From Lachnospiraceae bacterium (lineage in GTDB: Bacteria > Bacillota > Clostridia > Lachnospirales > Lachnospiraceae): 53,853 bases of DNA. The number at the start of each line of letters is the position of its first letter. Positions within the stretch are counted from its first letter, which is position 1. Under the pieces are notes generated by a model. It ran no database searches, was not told the DNA's origin, and saw nothing but the letters and a program-made list of their open reading frames with translations. The position numbers and the translations under genes were made by a program. The stretch is from NCBI GenBank assembly GCA_017470935.1, contig JAFUXG010000002.1:1-53853 (forward strand), written 5' to 3'. Of this stretch, positions 25,573 to 34,116 are shown in pieces.

Positions 25573-26310
25573 CTATGACTCATTTTTTAACGCTAGATAG
25601 AACAGCTTTTCATAACCGGACAGTTCCGGCATATCCTCCACATCATACTCCGTCACCTGCACCACATAGAACACCTTCTCATTTATGGGGCAGACTGCGT
25701 ACATAACTCCGTTCATTTTCCCGGTAATGTCTTTTGGGGATGACCCATCACCCGAACCATCCCCATCCGGCTCTCTAACCTCTGTGGTCTGTTCTTCTTG
25801 TTCTGTCTCAGCCTCTGCGGAATCCTCATACATCAATTCATCATCCGATGCAGCAGCTTCCATAACAGAAATATAGGAAACCTCACTGCCGTCCACCGTC
25901 ATAGTCTGTACACGGTCTGCTCCATCATCATAATAACCTGCATTAATCTTGGAAATCCATGTGCCAGCACCACTACTTTGTGTGTCCGATGAATCCTTCC
26001 ACAGATAAAGATTAAGCATAAGCTTTTCGTCCTTGTATATTATCTTTTCAGTGGTATATTCACCATCTGTATCCTCATAGCCTGTTGCCACGTAATACCC
26101 CACCGGAACGTCAACGGAGACAGTTGTGCCTTCAAAGGAAAGCTCCATTGTCTCTGCTCCCTTTTCCCAAATTTCTTCGGTTTCGCTGCGGAGATTGGTG
26201 AGCTCATCAGAGCTTTTACCGTTAATGAGAACTAATATAATAAATGATATCACAGCCAAAGCCATCAGCCCTGCCGCTGCCTTCAAGATTCTTTTAACTG
26301 TTACCCTCAA
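25573..26310 (-). CDS. Signal-anchored protein with acidic linker
   Basis: A 245-residue protein with an N-terminal membrane helix (GLMALAVISFIILVLI), an extracytoplasmic domain with beta strands (GTTVSVDVPVGYYVATGYE), an acidic Glu/Asp/Gly/Ser-rich linker (about 170-205) and a short C-terminal domain. GGAGG lies seven bases before TTG 26310 (GTG 26313 is the alternative); the ATG at 26334 is too far upstream. Family not recognised. It may be the first gene of the run that includes the two genes before the MNT-HEPN locus. Confidence 0.62.
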   Translation of the reverse strand: MRVTVKRILKAAAGLMALAVISFIILVLINGKSSDELTNLRSETEEIWEKGAETMELSFEGTTVSVDVPVGYYVATGYEDTDGEYTTEKIIYKDEKLMLNLYLWKDSSDTQSSGAGTWISKINAGYYDDGADRVQTMTVDGSEVSYISVMEAAASDDELMYEDSAEAETEQEEQTTEVREPDGDGSGDGSSPKDITGKMNGVMYAVCPINEKVFYVVQVTEYDVEDMPELSGYEKLFYLALKNES

Positions 26311-26389
26311 CACACTTCCTCCATAGTATATCATTTATTTGATAAACTCTTCCCATATATAATCCGCACTGCAGCATTTTTGCTGAGAT

Positions 26390-26908
26390 CTACACAAATA
26401 ATCTTTCAAATATATTGAAAAGCAAAAAATAAATAAGTGGGAAGAATAATATAAGCAGGATCACGATAACAGCTATCACAAGTGCTATCTTTTTCTTGCG
26501 CTTTTCCGCCGCAACCCCAGCGTTCAACTCTGCTAATGTGCGGTCAGCATTATCTGATTCATTATTATAGTCTCCTTCCTTCTCTCCCGCAAGACTTCCC
26601 CATATTATTTCATCAGAGTTTGCCATATTATCGATAACCGCTTTGATAGTCCATATGGGCCCCCAGGGAATGCCCCACCAGCCCAAAAGCAGAGATCCCA
26701 ATGTAGAGAAAAGCTTTGCCTTACTCGCCTTACTCTTTTCCACATCCTCAAAGTAATAACGCGACTCACTTCTATGAGTTATCACCACCAGACTTACAAC
26801 AAAGGTATATCTGACAAGCCTTGATGTGGGCGTTATCTCAACGCCATTGTAATTACCGTATTTGTTCTCAGTAAGCCACTTCTTAAAATCTTTATCCATC
26901 TCAAACAT
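26390..26908 (-). CDS. Two-helix membrane protein with GWWGIPWGP motif
   Basis: A 172-residue protein: a soluble N-terminal domain (TPTSRLVRYTFVVSLVVITH), a hydrophobic segment with LGWWGIPWGPIWTIKAV (a motif of small bacterial membrane proteins of unknown function), a charged stretch and a C-terminal membrane helix (VIAVIVILLILFFPLIYFLL). ATG start near 26908 with a GGGAGAT-type site. The interspersed element at 26966-27058 separates it from the DUF4234 gene. Confidence 0.6.
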   Translation of the reverse strand: MFEMDKDFKKWLTENKYGNYNGVEITPTSRLVRYTFVVSLVVITHRSESRYYFEDVEKSKASKAKLFSTLGSLLLGWWGIPWGPIWTIKAVIDNMANSDEIIWGSLAGEKEGDYNNESDNADRTLAELNAGVAAEKRKKKIALVIAVIVILLILFFPLIYFLLFNIFERLFV

Positions 26909-26965
26909 ATCGTATCTCCCTTAATCTATCTGTCCTTTATCTATCTTATCCTTGGTCCTCTGCCA

Positions 26966-27058
26966 CAATATATCACGTCGACTTACGTCCCGTCCCCATG
27001 TGTTCTTTAGCAAAAGTCATTTTCACGCAAGCATGACGCACCTTTGCTCAATATATCA
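26966..27058. repeat. Interspersed non-coding element, copy A
   Basis: About 93 bases bounded by direct repeats CAATATATCA (26966-26975 and 27049-27058). The interior matches copy B at 36946-37035: TATCACGTCGACT near the left, a TGTGTTC/GCAAAA block in the middle and a GC-rich CACGCAAGCATGACG hairpin-like segment, then TTTGCTCA at the right. Confidence 0.65.
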
Positions 27059-27068
27059 TCCCTAAAAG

Positions 27069-28115
27069 TCACCTGTCATTCTGCTTAATTACAATCTCAT
27101 TTATCTTATCCTGCATCAGAATCGGTGGTATAAATGGAAGTAATATAGAAAAGATAACACATATGGTAAAAAATCCTTTCACCGGAATACCTGCATCAAG
27201 TGCCTTTCTCTCTACCGTCTTTGCCCTGCTGCACATCCAGAATATAAAATAATACGGAATAAATATGCAAAGCAACAGCTGTGTTCTGGCACTGTCTGAG
27301 CTTTTTTTCTCATTAACCGACACTCCGTTCACCTTCACTTCCCCACTGCCATATTCAAGTCCGGTAAGATAATATGTGGTCTTATATATCCAAATCAATA
27401 ACCATATTCCAAAGGTGAACAGTATAAGAATTATATGCTTGGAAAGATTGATGTAGCCCGGCAGACTTTCGTAATCATGCTGTTTTCTTTGGGAGACCTG
27501 CTTTTCAAAAGTCATTGCATCTTTCTCCACAGGTTCTCCAGGCTGCCTTAGCCAAAGCATCACAAAAATAAAAGCTATCCCGCTAAGCACATAGCCGGTA
27601 AGCCGATATGCCGATATGTTCCACCACTCATAAAGCACATACTCCAGCACCACATACATAACGGTATAATAAATGAGAGCACCAAGGCAAAACATACCGG
27701 GAAGAAAGCATAAAATCCCCTTTTTGCTGTACTCAGCATATTCCGATATCATCTTGTATGTAATAAATGCAGCCACTAAATATGCAATTACCATCATTAC
27801 ATCCGGTCCGGTTAAGATAACATTGAATGTCTTTATGTCCTCTGTAAGCTCAATCGAATAGGTCTCGAACATCAGATGCTGCAAAGCAATATTGACAACC
27901 TCCACAAAAGCCATGCACAAAAATCCAATACTTAATATTATCTTCTTCTGTCCGGCAAAAAGCAGTACTGCAATTACAATGCATATTACCCCTCCAAAAA
28001 TCCTTGACGGAGGCATAAAGTAAAGCGAGATATTAAAGCCGGACATCATAACAAAAACTATGCCCGCCAATACATTGTGCATAACCTGCAAAGGTCTTTC
28101 ATTCGTTTCTTCCAT
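27069..28115 (-). CDS. Multi-pass membrane protein with C-terminal DUF4234 domain
   Basis: A 348-residue integral membrane protein with about nine helices. The C-terminal third (NLSKHIILILFTFGIWLLIW, IYKTTYYL, then a last pair of helices) resembles DUF4234, a small membrane domain of unknown function. It follows an XRE-type membrane regulator by 17 bases and is surely in its operon. The two probably form a regulator-effector pair responding to an unknown signal. Confidence 0.75.
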   Translation of the reverse strand: MEETNERPLQVMHNVLAGIVFVMMSGFNISLYFMPPSRIFGGVICIVIAVLLFAGQKKIILSIGFLCMAFVEVVNIALQHLMFETYSIELTEDIKTFNVILTGPDVMMVIAYLVAAFITYKMISEYAEYSKKGILCFLPGMFCLGALIYYTVMYVVLEYVLYEWWNISAYRLTGYVLSGIAFIFVMLWLRQPGEPVEKDAMTFEKQVSQRKQHDYESLPGYINLSKHIILILFTFGIWLLIWIYKTTYYLTGLEYGSGEVKVNGVSVNEKKSSDSARTQLLLCIFIPYYFIFWMCSRAKTVERKALDAGIPVKGFFTICVIFSILLPFIPPILMQDKINEIVIKQNDR

Positions 28116-28132
28116 TTAGATACTTCTCCTTA

Positions 28133-28960
28133 TCATTTATAATTGTATTTTTTTATAGATGTCAGTATCAATATTATCGAAGCTGCCACAGACACGATCA
28201 TTATCATCAATGGAGCAAGCAGAGTTTTCTTATAATACTCAAATTTCATGCTTGAATAATCCTCTCCCGAATGATAAGCATATATGAATTCCCCTTCTTT
28301 AACATTCGGTGTGTCAAGCCATACCTGCTTTGTATGGGAATTGCCGGCATCATCCACTTCCGTCACATCTGCCTTTGTATATTGCTCATATATCTTACCA
28401 ATCCTTACCATATCTGCATTTTTGCCCTTTGAGTTAAATACAAAATCTCCTGCCAGACGAAGCTCTAATGCTAACGCCATAATTCCCATAAAAATGCAGA
28501 CTAATGCAACAAAGAGTGTTATATATCGCATAGTATTATTGTGTGTTTTTACTTTATAGGGTTCTGAACTATCCGATTCTGATATATCAAATTCTGTTTT
28601 TCTTGATCCCGTTTTTCCTTCTCCGTTAAGCCCGATTCCGGTTGTTTCCGTCTTATTCATCACTGATTCAGTTTGTTCTGTTTTACCGGTAATCACAACT
28701 CCACTTTTTGTCTCTTTATATCTTAATTCCTTTTCAATCTCATTGTTATCTTTTACATCCGGTTCATTGCCCAAAATAATATAATCAATAGTAACTTCAT
28801 AAAGCTTAGACATCTCGATCAGCTTTTGTATATCCGGCAGCGCCTTGTCAAGCTCCCATTTTGAGATCGACTGGCGGCTCACCTCAAGCTTTTCTGATAA
28901 CTGCTCCTGAGTGAGTCCGTTTTCAGTACGCAGATTATATATTCTCTGCCCTATGGTCAT
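28133..28960 (-). CDS. XRE-type transcriptional regulator with membrane C-terminus
   Basis: A 275-residue protein: an N-terminal helix-turn-helix (LRTENGLTQEQLSEKLEVSR, QSISKWELDKALPD), a Thr/Ser-rich cytosolic linker and two membrane helices (TLFVALVCIFMGIMALAL; PLMIMIVSVAASIILIL) around a short loop. The layout is that of one-component membrane-tethered regulators common in Clostridia. Start: ATG with AAGGAGG upstream. The promoter at 29064-29093 gives a leader of about 95 bases containing a short GCAAC/GTTGC hairpin. Confidence 0.88.
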   Translation of the reverse strand: MTIGQRIYNLRTENGLTQEQLSEKLEVSRQSISKWELDKALPDIQKLIEMSKLYEVTIDYIILGNEPDVKDNNEIEKELRYKETKSGVVITGKTEQTESVMNKTETTGIGLNGEGKTGSRKTEFDISESDSSEPYKVKTHNNTMRYITLFVALVCIFMGIMALALELRLAGDFVFNSKGKNADMVRIGKIYEQYTKADVTEVDDAGNSHTKQVWLDTPNVKEGEFIYAYHSGEDYSSMKFEYYKKTLLAPLMIMIVSVAASIILILTSIKKYNYK

Positions 28961-29063
28961 AGTGCATTTCCTCCTTAAAATTACTGTTGCATTCTCTCAT
29001 AGCCATGAAAAAAAAGCCACCAACCCGACTTTACATTCACGCAACCATAAGTTGCATACGCCT

Positions 29064-29093
29064 ATTATAACAACTTGACAGGTGAATATTCAA
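29064..29093 (-). promoter_or_regulatory. Probable promoter of the XRE-DUF4234 operon
   Basis: Minus strand TTGAAT, 18 bases, TATAAT; perfect -10, fair -35. Confidence 0.5.
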
Positions 29094-29244
29094 TATACTC
29101 ACACTTATTAAATCCTTATTAACATTTGAGCAGATGATTTTTCAACATATTAATCCTTATGAACGATCAGAAAGATGAGTTTTAAGTCATGACCTGTATA
29201 CATAATCAAGCATACATGTTTTCATCACCTGAATAATTATCAAG

Positions 29245-29270
29245 AAAAAAAGAGACATTGCTGTCTCTTT
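29245..29270 (-). terminator. Rho-independent terminator of the HD-GYP-like gene
   Basis: Perfect 9-bp stem AAAGAGACA / TGTCTCTTT with a TTGC loop (29249-29270). On the minus strand a run of seven T follows. Lies about 110 bases after the HD gene stop. Confidence 0.8.
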
Positions 29271-29382
29271 CTATCCGGATCAATATACTCTTAAACGAAT
29301 GTTTTTTCAAAACCTTCTGTTATTATGTCTCGCTGATGATGCCTCAAACCTATACTACATTTTTTTAATACTACAGCCTTCT

Positions 29383-30273
29383 TTAATACTTCACCTTCTC
29401 AGGAATACATTTTGAAAGCTCATCTTTCGGAATGGTAAGAAATATTTCAACCAGCTCTGCGTCCAGCTGAGTCCCCGCCACCTCCTTAAGAATCTTCACA
29501 GCATCCTCATGAGTTCTGGGCTCCTTATAGGAACGGCGCATTGTAATTGCCGAGTATGTATCTGCAATGGCGATTATCCTTGCTGCTAAGGGTATCTCAT
29601 CCCCCTGCAGCTTGTAATATCCATTACCGTCAATCCTCTCATGGTGATAGAGAATCCAGTCTGCTATATGATCAAATGTGTGCAAGGGCTCAAGAATCTG
29701 TACTCCTACCCTCGGATGGGAACGCATGACCTCCCACTCATCATCATCTAATTTTGCAGGCTTATTGAGAATCGATTCCGGAACTCCCAGTTTACCAACA
29801 TCATGCATAAGCGCCGCATACTCAAGACTGACGGGATTGATATCATTTTTCACCCAATTGGGAAGATAACGATAGAACAGCATTGTGAGCTCCTGCACAT
29901 GTCTGCTGTGTCCGTTAAGATTAGGATCCCTTGCATCGATAACGCCCACAAGCACCTCCGCAATATCGATACTTCGGGTCTTTGCAGTATCCAGAAGATT
30001 AAACATAAGAGTAAGAACTATGGCGACAAATACACTTCCGCCGAACAATATCATCGCCATCATCATATCCGGATCTGAGAATATGGCGATGAACAGATAT
30101 CCTATAAGAAAGAAAATGAGCAATATCATAGCCACATACTTCCACACACGGTCACGCTTACTTCCCGAAGACAGCACATCATGGGTGGTCTTCAGGAAAA
30201 GCAGGTACCGTATTATATTAGTGACCATTAATACTGACCCGATTATAATAAATATTGTAATTACAATATCCAT
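29383..30273 (-). CDS. Membrane HD-GYP-like phosphodiesterase
   Basis: A 296-residue protein with three N-terminal membrane helices (about 1-110) and a cytosolic HD-GYP-like domain. HD motif: YAALMHDVGKLGVPESILNK; second part: HHERIDGNGYYKLQGDEIP and ARIIAIADTYSAIT. The GYP triad reads GYY here. HD-GYP enzymes hydrolyse cyclic di-GMP (some cGAMP); the change at the last residue does not remove metal ligands but makes substrate and activity uncertain. Could oppose the cyclase at 10755-12560. Monocistronic by its own terminator. Confidence 0.85.
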   Translation of the reverse strand: MDIVITIFIIIGSVLMVTNIIRYLLFLKTTHDVLSSGSKRDRVWKYVAMILLIFFLIGYLFIAIFSDPDMMMAMILFGGSVFVAIVLTLMFNLLDTAKTRSIDIAEVLVGVIDARDPNLNGHSRHVQELTMLFYRYLPNWVKNDINPVSLEYAALMHDVGKLGVPESILNKPAKLDDDEWEVMRSHPRVGVQILEPLHTFDHIADWILYHHERIDGNGYYKLQGDEIPLAARIIAIADTYSAITMRRSYKEPRTHEDAVKILKEVAGTQLDAELVEIFLTIPKDELSKCIPEKVKY

Positions 30274-30359
30274 AAGTCACAAACTCCTACCATAAAGATA
30301 GGACTAGTATATCATTAAATTCATTATTTTTCTACTAGAAAACACTGATTTTATAATGA

Positions 30360-31745
30360 TTAATTATCTTTGATAACCTCCTCTATCTTTTCCAGATAGT
30401 CACTCCAATACTCTATAAGCCTGTCATGAAGCTTATCAAAATCCGTATCCGTAAGAGGAATGCCCATTTCCACAAACTTCTCAGTAAGTTCTATGCAATA
30501 ATCCTCTGTTCCGTGAGGATACCGCTCCTCAGACAGACACTCACTTCCCACATCGCCGCCGATGCATTTACACCTCATACCATCCTTCATTACCACAACA
30601 TAGTCAAGTACTCCGTCATTTCCATTCTGTAGTGTGAAGTGGTCTACATCATTCCATGTATACTTCTTATCATATAATAAAACTCTTCTCTCAACACCGT
30701 CAGTAGTAAAGCAGTCATAGCATGTAAGGTCGCAGCCAATCCCAAGAAGATATACCATAACTGAACATACAAGCACCTTTCTTCTCATATTCTTAGGAAG
30801 ATGACACCGTAATCCATATTCTCCCGTATACAGATTGCTAAACAACCCGTAATCATAGAACATCCATAAAAGCAAACAAAAAAGATAAAACGAAACAATA
30901 AAATATACAGGCCATAACAAATAATCAATAATATAATCTTCATTTTCAAACCAAAGTGTATAAACATTTTCACAAACCACAGGAACGCCAAATAATACAA
31001 ATAAAAATACAATAAGTATCAGTATGGTTTTTAACAGACTATATCTGAACCTTACTTTCTTAGGTTCCGGAAGGGGAAAATCCTTATATCTGTAATCCAT
31101 GATGTACAATGGAAGTGTAATAACAGTCATTATTGAAAACAGTAATAAAGGATATCCAAAGCCTTCAATAAATGATCCTGAATGGAATATAAATGCTTTC
31201 CCAATTCCTCTGAGAACACATAAACCAATGATAGTTAAAATAGCATATTTCCAGCCCTTCTCTGTTGCAATATCCGAAAGGGGCACAAGGAATACGCTCT
31301 CCCACATCGTGATAAGTGATTTTTTCTCTAACTCTATATAATCCGAAACGATCTCCATGAACTTAGAGCCATTGGCAGTCTCATCATTTATCATATTCCA
31401 ATACTGCTCCACATCAAAATCAGCATTATGAACACGGGACGCCTTCATGCTGCCTGCAAGCTTTAAGGAACCATTTAACTGCGCCATCTGCTCCTCTAAC
31501 TGTGCCACAGTCTTTTCAATCGCCTCGTCCATCGAAAGCTCTTCTGACAAAACTCCCCTTATGTCCGGAATCGCCATACCCATCTTCCTAAGAATGATGA
31601 TCTTTTTGAGACGCTCCACATCCTCCTCCGAATAATCTCGGTAACCGTTCTCCGACCTGGCAGGCGTAAGCAGCCCTTCCTTTTCATAGAATCTGATATT
31701 AGCTTTGGAGATTTGTAAGAATTCTTCTACTTCATTAATCTTCAT
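30360..31745 (-). CDS. MerR-type regulator fused to a multi-pass membrane domain
   Basis: A 461-residue protein. The N-terminal 75 residues are a MerR winged helix (MKINEVEEFLQISKANIRFY, EKEGLLTPARSENGYRDYSE), then a coiled-coil to about 110. Normally a short ligand domain follows; here residues ~150-370 contain about six membrane helices, and the last 90 residues form a soluble domain with Cys-rich GCDLTCYDC near the final helix. So the protein is a membrane-tethered one-component sensor. ATG 31745 has GAGGAGG ten bases upstream; the frame before it is longer. Preceded by a MerR-style 19-bp-spacer promoter. Confidence 0.87.
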   Translation of the reverse strand: MKINEVEEFLQISKANIRFYEKEGLLTPARSENGYRDYSEEDVERLKKIIILRKMGMAIPDIRGVLSEELSMDEAIEKTVAQLEEQMAQLNGSLKLAGSMKASRVHNADFDVEQYWNMINDETANGSKFMEIVSDYIELEKKSLITMWESVFLVPLSDIATEKGWKYAILTIIGLCVLRGIGKAFIFHSGSFIEGFGYPLLLFSIMTVITLPLYIMDYRYKDFPLPEPKKVRFRYSLLKTILILIVFLFVLFGVPVVCENVYTLWFENEDYIIDYLLWPVYFIVSFYLFCLLLWMFYDYGLFSNLYTGEYGLRCHLPKNMRRKVLVCSVMVYLLGIGCDLTCYDCFTTDGVERRVLLYDKKYTWNDVDHFTLQNGNDGVLDYVVVMKDGMRCKCIGGDVGSECLSEERYPHGTEDYCIELTEKFVEMGIPLTDTDFDKLHDRLIEYWSDYLEKIEEVIKDN

Positions 31746-31777
31746 TGGAAAATGTCCTCCTCTATATGACCTCAAGC

Positions 31778-31804
31778 GGAGACAGGGGACGGTTCTCTGT
31801 CTCC
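31778..31804. repeat. REP-like palindrome
   Basis: Perfect 8-bp arms GGAGACAG / CTGTCTCC around an 11-base loop (GGGACGGTTCT), GC-rich in an AT-rich leader. The sequence type is that of extragenic palindromes related to REP-associated (Y1) transposases in Firmicutes; no transposase in the window. It lies in the leader of the MerR gene. Confidence 0.5.
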
Positions 31805-31821
31805 CCCCTTATTTTAGGGGT

Positions 31822-31852
31822 ATTATAAGGGTTAAAGTCACTTTAATGTCAA
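31822..31852 (-). promoter_or_regulatory. MerR-type promoter with 19-bp spacer and palindrome
   Basis: Minus strand TTGACA, 19 bases, TATAAT. Both hexamers are perfect, but the spacer is two bases too long, and within it is the palindrome TTAAAG-TGA-CTTTAA (31832-31846). This is exactly the MerR-family architecture, where the regulator untwists the DNA. Confidence 0.85.
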
Positions 31853-31878
31853 GGGATTTGGGGAAATTTGTGGTAATA

Positions 31879-31915
31879 ATCAAAAGAACTTCCATGTAAA
31901 ACACTAGGAAGTTCT
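31879..31915 (-). terminator. Terminator-like hairpin (copy X of AGAACTTCC hairpin)
   Basis: 9-bp perfect arms AGAACTTCC / GGAAGTTCT with a 13-base loop; on the minus strand followed by TTTTG. It lies 227 bases after the glycosylase-like gene. The same stem recurs near 33367 and 35439. Confidence 0.55.
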
Positions 31916-32141
31916 CTATAATTATATATCAAATCAATCTTTTCTTTAACTTTTGATCAAATGTTACTATATCAGCTCCTGTTGCTATTTTATGTCACAT
32001 ATCTATTTTCTTATATTATTCTCGTATCCATTATTATAACATCAATCATTTATTCTGTGTACCACTTATTACAAAAGTATTGACTCTAATAAATCACTCA
32101 CCCTTTAAAACCTTTTACATAGCAACAAAATTTACTATTAT

Positions 32142-32891
32142 TTATACTATATCCGCAAACCCATTTCTGCTCCACAACCATAAGGGTGTATGTATATCAA
32201 TCGGCTTATACTTCGTTCCTTCAAACAATTCTTTCCACCTATCTGCAACTATACTCTGAACATCACTTTTCACCAATTCGCCATCAGTAATCAGACCAAG
32301 TCTGTGCGTAGCCTTTATGACATGGGTATCCGGTGCAACTGACAAATTTTCTATATTAACAAACTCTCTGTCTGTATATTGCCACATAACATACAGCCAA
32401 TAATTGCATATCTTATTGCCGGGAATGTATGGAAATTTATTTTTCTGTTCCTTCTGTATAAAATGCCTGATCTTATCCACATCATTTTCCAATGTATCAA
32501 AAAGAATCCTTACATCCCCACTACACAATTCCATAAATGTGTTGCAAAGAGCAAGCCATATTTCCGTCTGCTTCTGTTTTTGTAATGCCACCTTATATTT
32601 TATAAGAGCCAACTGAACTTCATCAAAGCTTTTCTCAACACATATTTCGGGTTCAAAAACAAATCGTGTCTCTTGATCATTATAAGTTTTATTAGCACTT
32701 TCCCACAAAGTATATGAATTTCTCTGATAATTGAGTGCCATAGGCAATGTAAAGTATAGATAATTCTCTCTTGAGGATTTATCAAAATGTGGATTTGAAT
32801 CCTCCGGCATAACCTCACCACCAAGCTTTCCGGATTTCCACATGGAATACACTTTATCCACCTTTGATAATATCTTCTGTTTATTCTCCAT
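32142..32891 (-). CDS. HhH-GPD-like (DNA glycosylase superfamily) protein
   Basis: A 249-residue soluble protein. The segment FPYIPGNKICNYWLYVMWQ followed by NLSVAPDTHVIKATHRLGL resembles the HhH-GPD glycosylase core: a helix-hairpin-helix-like PGNK turn and the Asp of a DTHVxxxxxRLGL stretch, as in Nth/MutY (VDTHVxRxxxRLG). The N-terminal half is unfamiliar and no iron-sulfur cluster ligands are seen. It overlaps the NUDIX gene stop by 11 bases, so the two are coupled. A base-excision or defence role is inferred, not shown. The family call needs profile support. Confidence 0.5.
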   Translation of the reverse strand: MENKQKILSKVDKVYSMWKSGKLGGEVMPEDSNPHFDKSSRENYLYFTLPMALNYQRNSYTLWESANKTYNDQETRFVFEPEICVEKSFDEVQLALIKYKVALQKQKQTEIWLALCNTFMELCSGDVRILFDTLENDVDKIRHFIQKEQKNKFPYIPGNKICNYWLYVMWQYTDREFVNIENLSVAPDTHVIKATHRLGLITDGELVKSDVQSIVADRWKELFEGTKYKPIDIHTPLWLWSRNGFADIV

Positions 32892-33318
32892 TCACAATTC
32901 TCCTTTGGTACTCAGCTATCAATAATGGTTGGATCTCCGGATATGTCCATTTATCTGGAAGTTCATCAAACAATACAACCCTTTCCATCTCACTATGTAA
33001 TTCTGAATCGAACTCCTCAACATCCGCATAATAGAGCATCCCATACATTTCCTCGCCGGTTTCATTTACTCGGTTCTTACCTACGACAGAATACACGCAA
33101 ACAGGTGTAATATTAAATGTTACCGCTCCCGTTTCCTCCTGCAATTCCCTCTTTGCAGTATCAAGTATAGATTCTCCATCCTCCCTATGTCCTCCCGGTA
33201 CCTCATATGTACTTCTCTCCTTGTGCTTACAGAACACCCATTTCCCTCCGTGTTTTGAAATGATTACCGCAAACTTTAGCAACTCATCTTCTGCATTATC
33301 ATAGAAATTTACCTGCAT
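32881..33318 (-). CDS. NUDIX hydrolase
   Basis: A 145-residue protein with an intact NUDIX box: GGHREDGESILDTAKRELQE followed by ETGAV (Gx5Ex7REUxEExGU). It should hydrolyse a nucleoside diphosphate linked to another moiety; substrate unknown, a sanitising or nucleotide-modifying function is plausible given the glycosylase-like partner. GGAGG lies nine bases before ATG 33318; the open frame reaches 33387 without support. It follows the terminator-like repeat that ends the DprA block. Confidence 0.9.
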   Translation of the reverse strand: MQVNFYDNAEDELLKFAVIISKHGGKWVFCKHKERSTYEVPGGHREDGESILDTAKRELQEETGAVTFNITPVCVYSVVGKNRVNETGEEMYGMLYYADVEEFDSELHSEMERVVLFDELPDKWTYPEIQPLLIAEYQRRIVNGE

Positions 33319-33357
33319 AGTATTGTACCTCCATAAAATCTTGATTAAAAACAACAT

Positions 33358-33396
33358 ATTTGAAAAAGAACTTCCTTGCATCCGCATAGAAGTTCC
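33358..33396 (-). repeat. Hairpin repeat copy Y (terminator of the dprA-like block)
   Basis: On the minus strand GGAACTTC, a 13-base loop, then GAAGTTCTTTTTC: a terminator for the DprA-like gene seven bases away. About 34 bases (33358-33392) are repeated almost exactly at 35431-35464, with a single A indel. Confidence 0.7.
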
Positions 33397-33402
33397 ATGT
33401 AC

Positions 33403-34107
33403 TTACATATCAAAAATAGATAGTTGTATATTCTCTTCAATATCCGGCAGATTCATCATAAACTCCTCAAGCATTTGACTGTTCCTAATAACAGAAGCCT
33501 TATGTTGCTCCTCTAATAATTGATTGCCTGTTGCATTTTTCAAAAGTGCAGAAGCATATACTGCCAATCTTTTTGCCTGGCGAAACGCAGCGTTAGCTGT
33601 GTGCATTGTACCACCATCACTAGTTGTCTCAATCACAAGCACTCCCTGGCTTACGCCGCTTTGTATCCTGTCTCTTTCAACAAATGTATATTTCTGTGGT
33701 TTGGCATCCGCCGGATACTCACTTATAAGACAACCTCCCGCATTTACAATTCTTTCTGCAAGATTTTCATTTTGTTTGGGGTATATCTGATTAAGTCCTC
33801 CAGGCAATATTGCCACACATCTTCCATTATAATCAAGTGCACCTAATAAAGCCTCTGTGTCACACCCAATAGCGAGACCATTAACCACAGTTAAATTCTT
33901 CTTTGCAGCCATCCTGCCAGCTTCAAATGCCAACTGCCTTGCGTAATCCGAACAATCCCTGCTCCCTACAATCGCAACATTTTTTTCACGATTCATTATA
34001 CCAATATCACCAACATAGTATATACATGTCGGCTTTTTATTCAGAATATTTAACGCTTTGGGATATTGAGTATCTGTGCTTTCACATTTCAAAATCTCAT
34101 AATTCAT
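33403..34107 (-). CDS. DprA/Smf-like Rossmann-fold protein
   Basis: A 234-residue protein with the DprA nucleotide/ssDNA-binding fold: VAIVGSRDCSDYAR, VVNGLAIGCDTEALLGAL, VAILPGGLNQIYPKQN, GGCLISEYP and the closing TMHTANAAFRQAKRLAV. It lacks the winged-helix C-terminus of housekeeping DprA and is encoded outside the usual topA/dprA context. DprA-like proteins next to phosphoribosyltransferase genes are antitoxins (ShosA) in ShosTA-type defence modules. Here a phosphoribosyltransferase remnant ends directly upstream (34117-34251), which suggests this is a ShosA-like protein whose partner has decayed. Alternative: solitary DprA paralogue. ATG with TGAGGAT upstream. Confidence 0.78.
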   Translation of the reverse strand: MNYEILKCESTDTQYPKALNILNKKPTCIYYVGDIGIMNREKNVAIVGSRDCSDYARQLAFEAGRMAAKKNLTVVNGLAIGCDTEALLGALDYNGRCVAILPGGLNQIYPKQNENLAERIVNAGGCLISEYPADAKPQKYTFVERDRIQSGVSQGVLVIETTSDGGTMHTANAAFRQAKRLAVYASALLKNATGNQLLEEQHKASVIRNSQMLEEFMMNLPDIEENIQLSIFDM

Positions 34108-34116
34108 AGCTTATCC

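Noticed and set aside
28961-29382. Leader before the XRE gene considered as c-di-GMP riboswitch because an HD-GYP gene is close
   Set aside because: No GEMM core sequence or tetraloop receptor seen; only a small GCAAC/GTTGC hairpin and a terminator.
33403-34107. Housekeeping DprA
   Set aside because: No topA/rnhB-type neighbours and no winged-helix tail; PRTase remnant beside it favours an accessory DprA-like protein.
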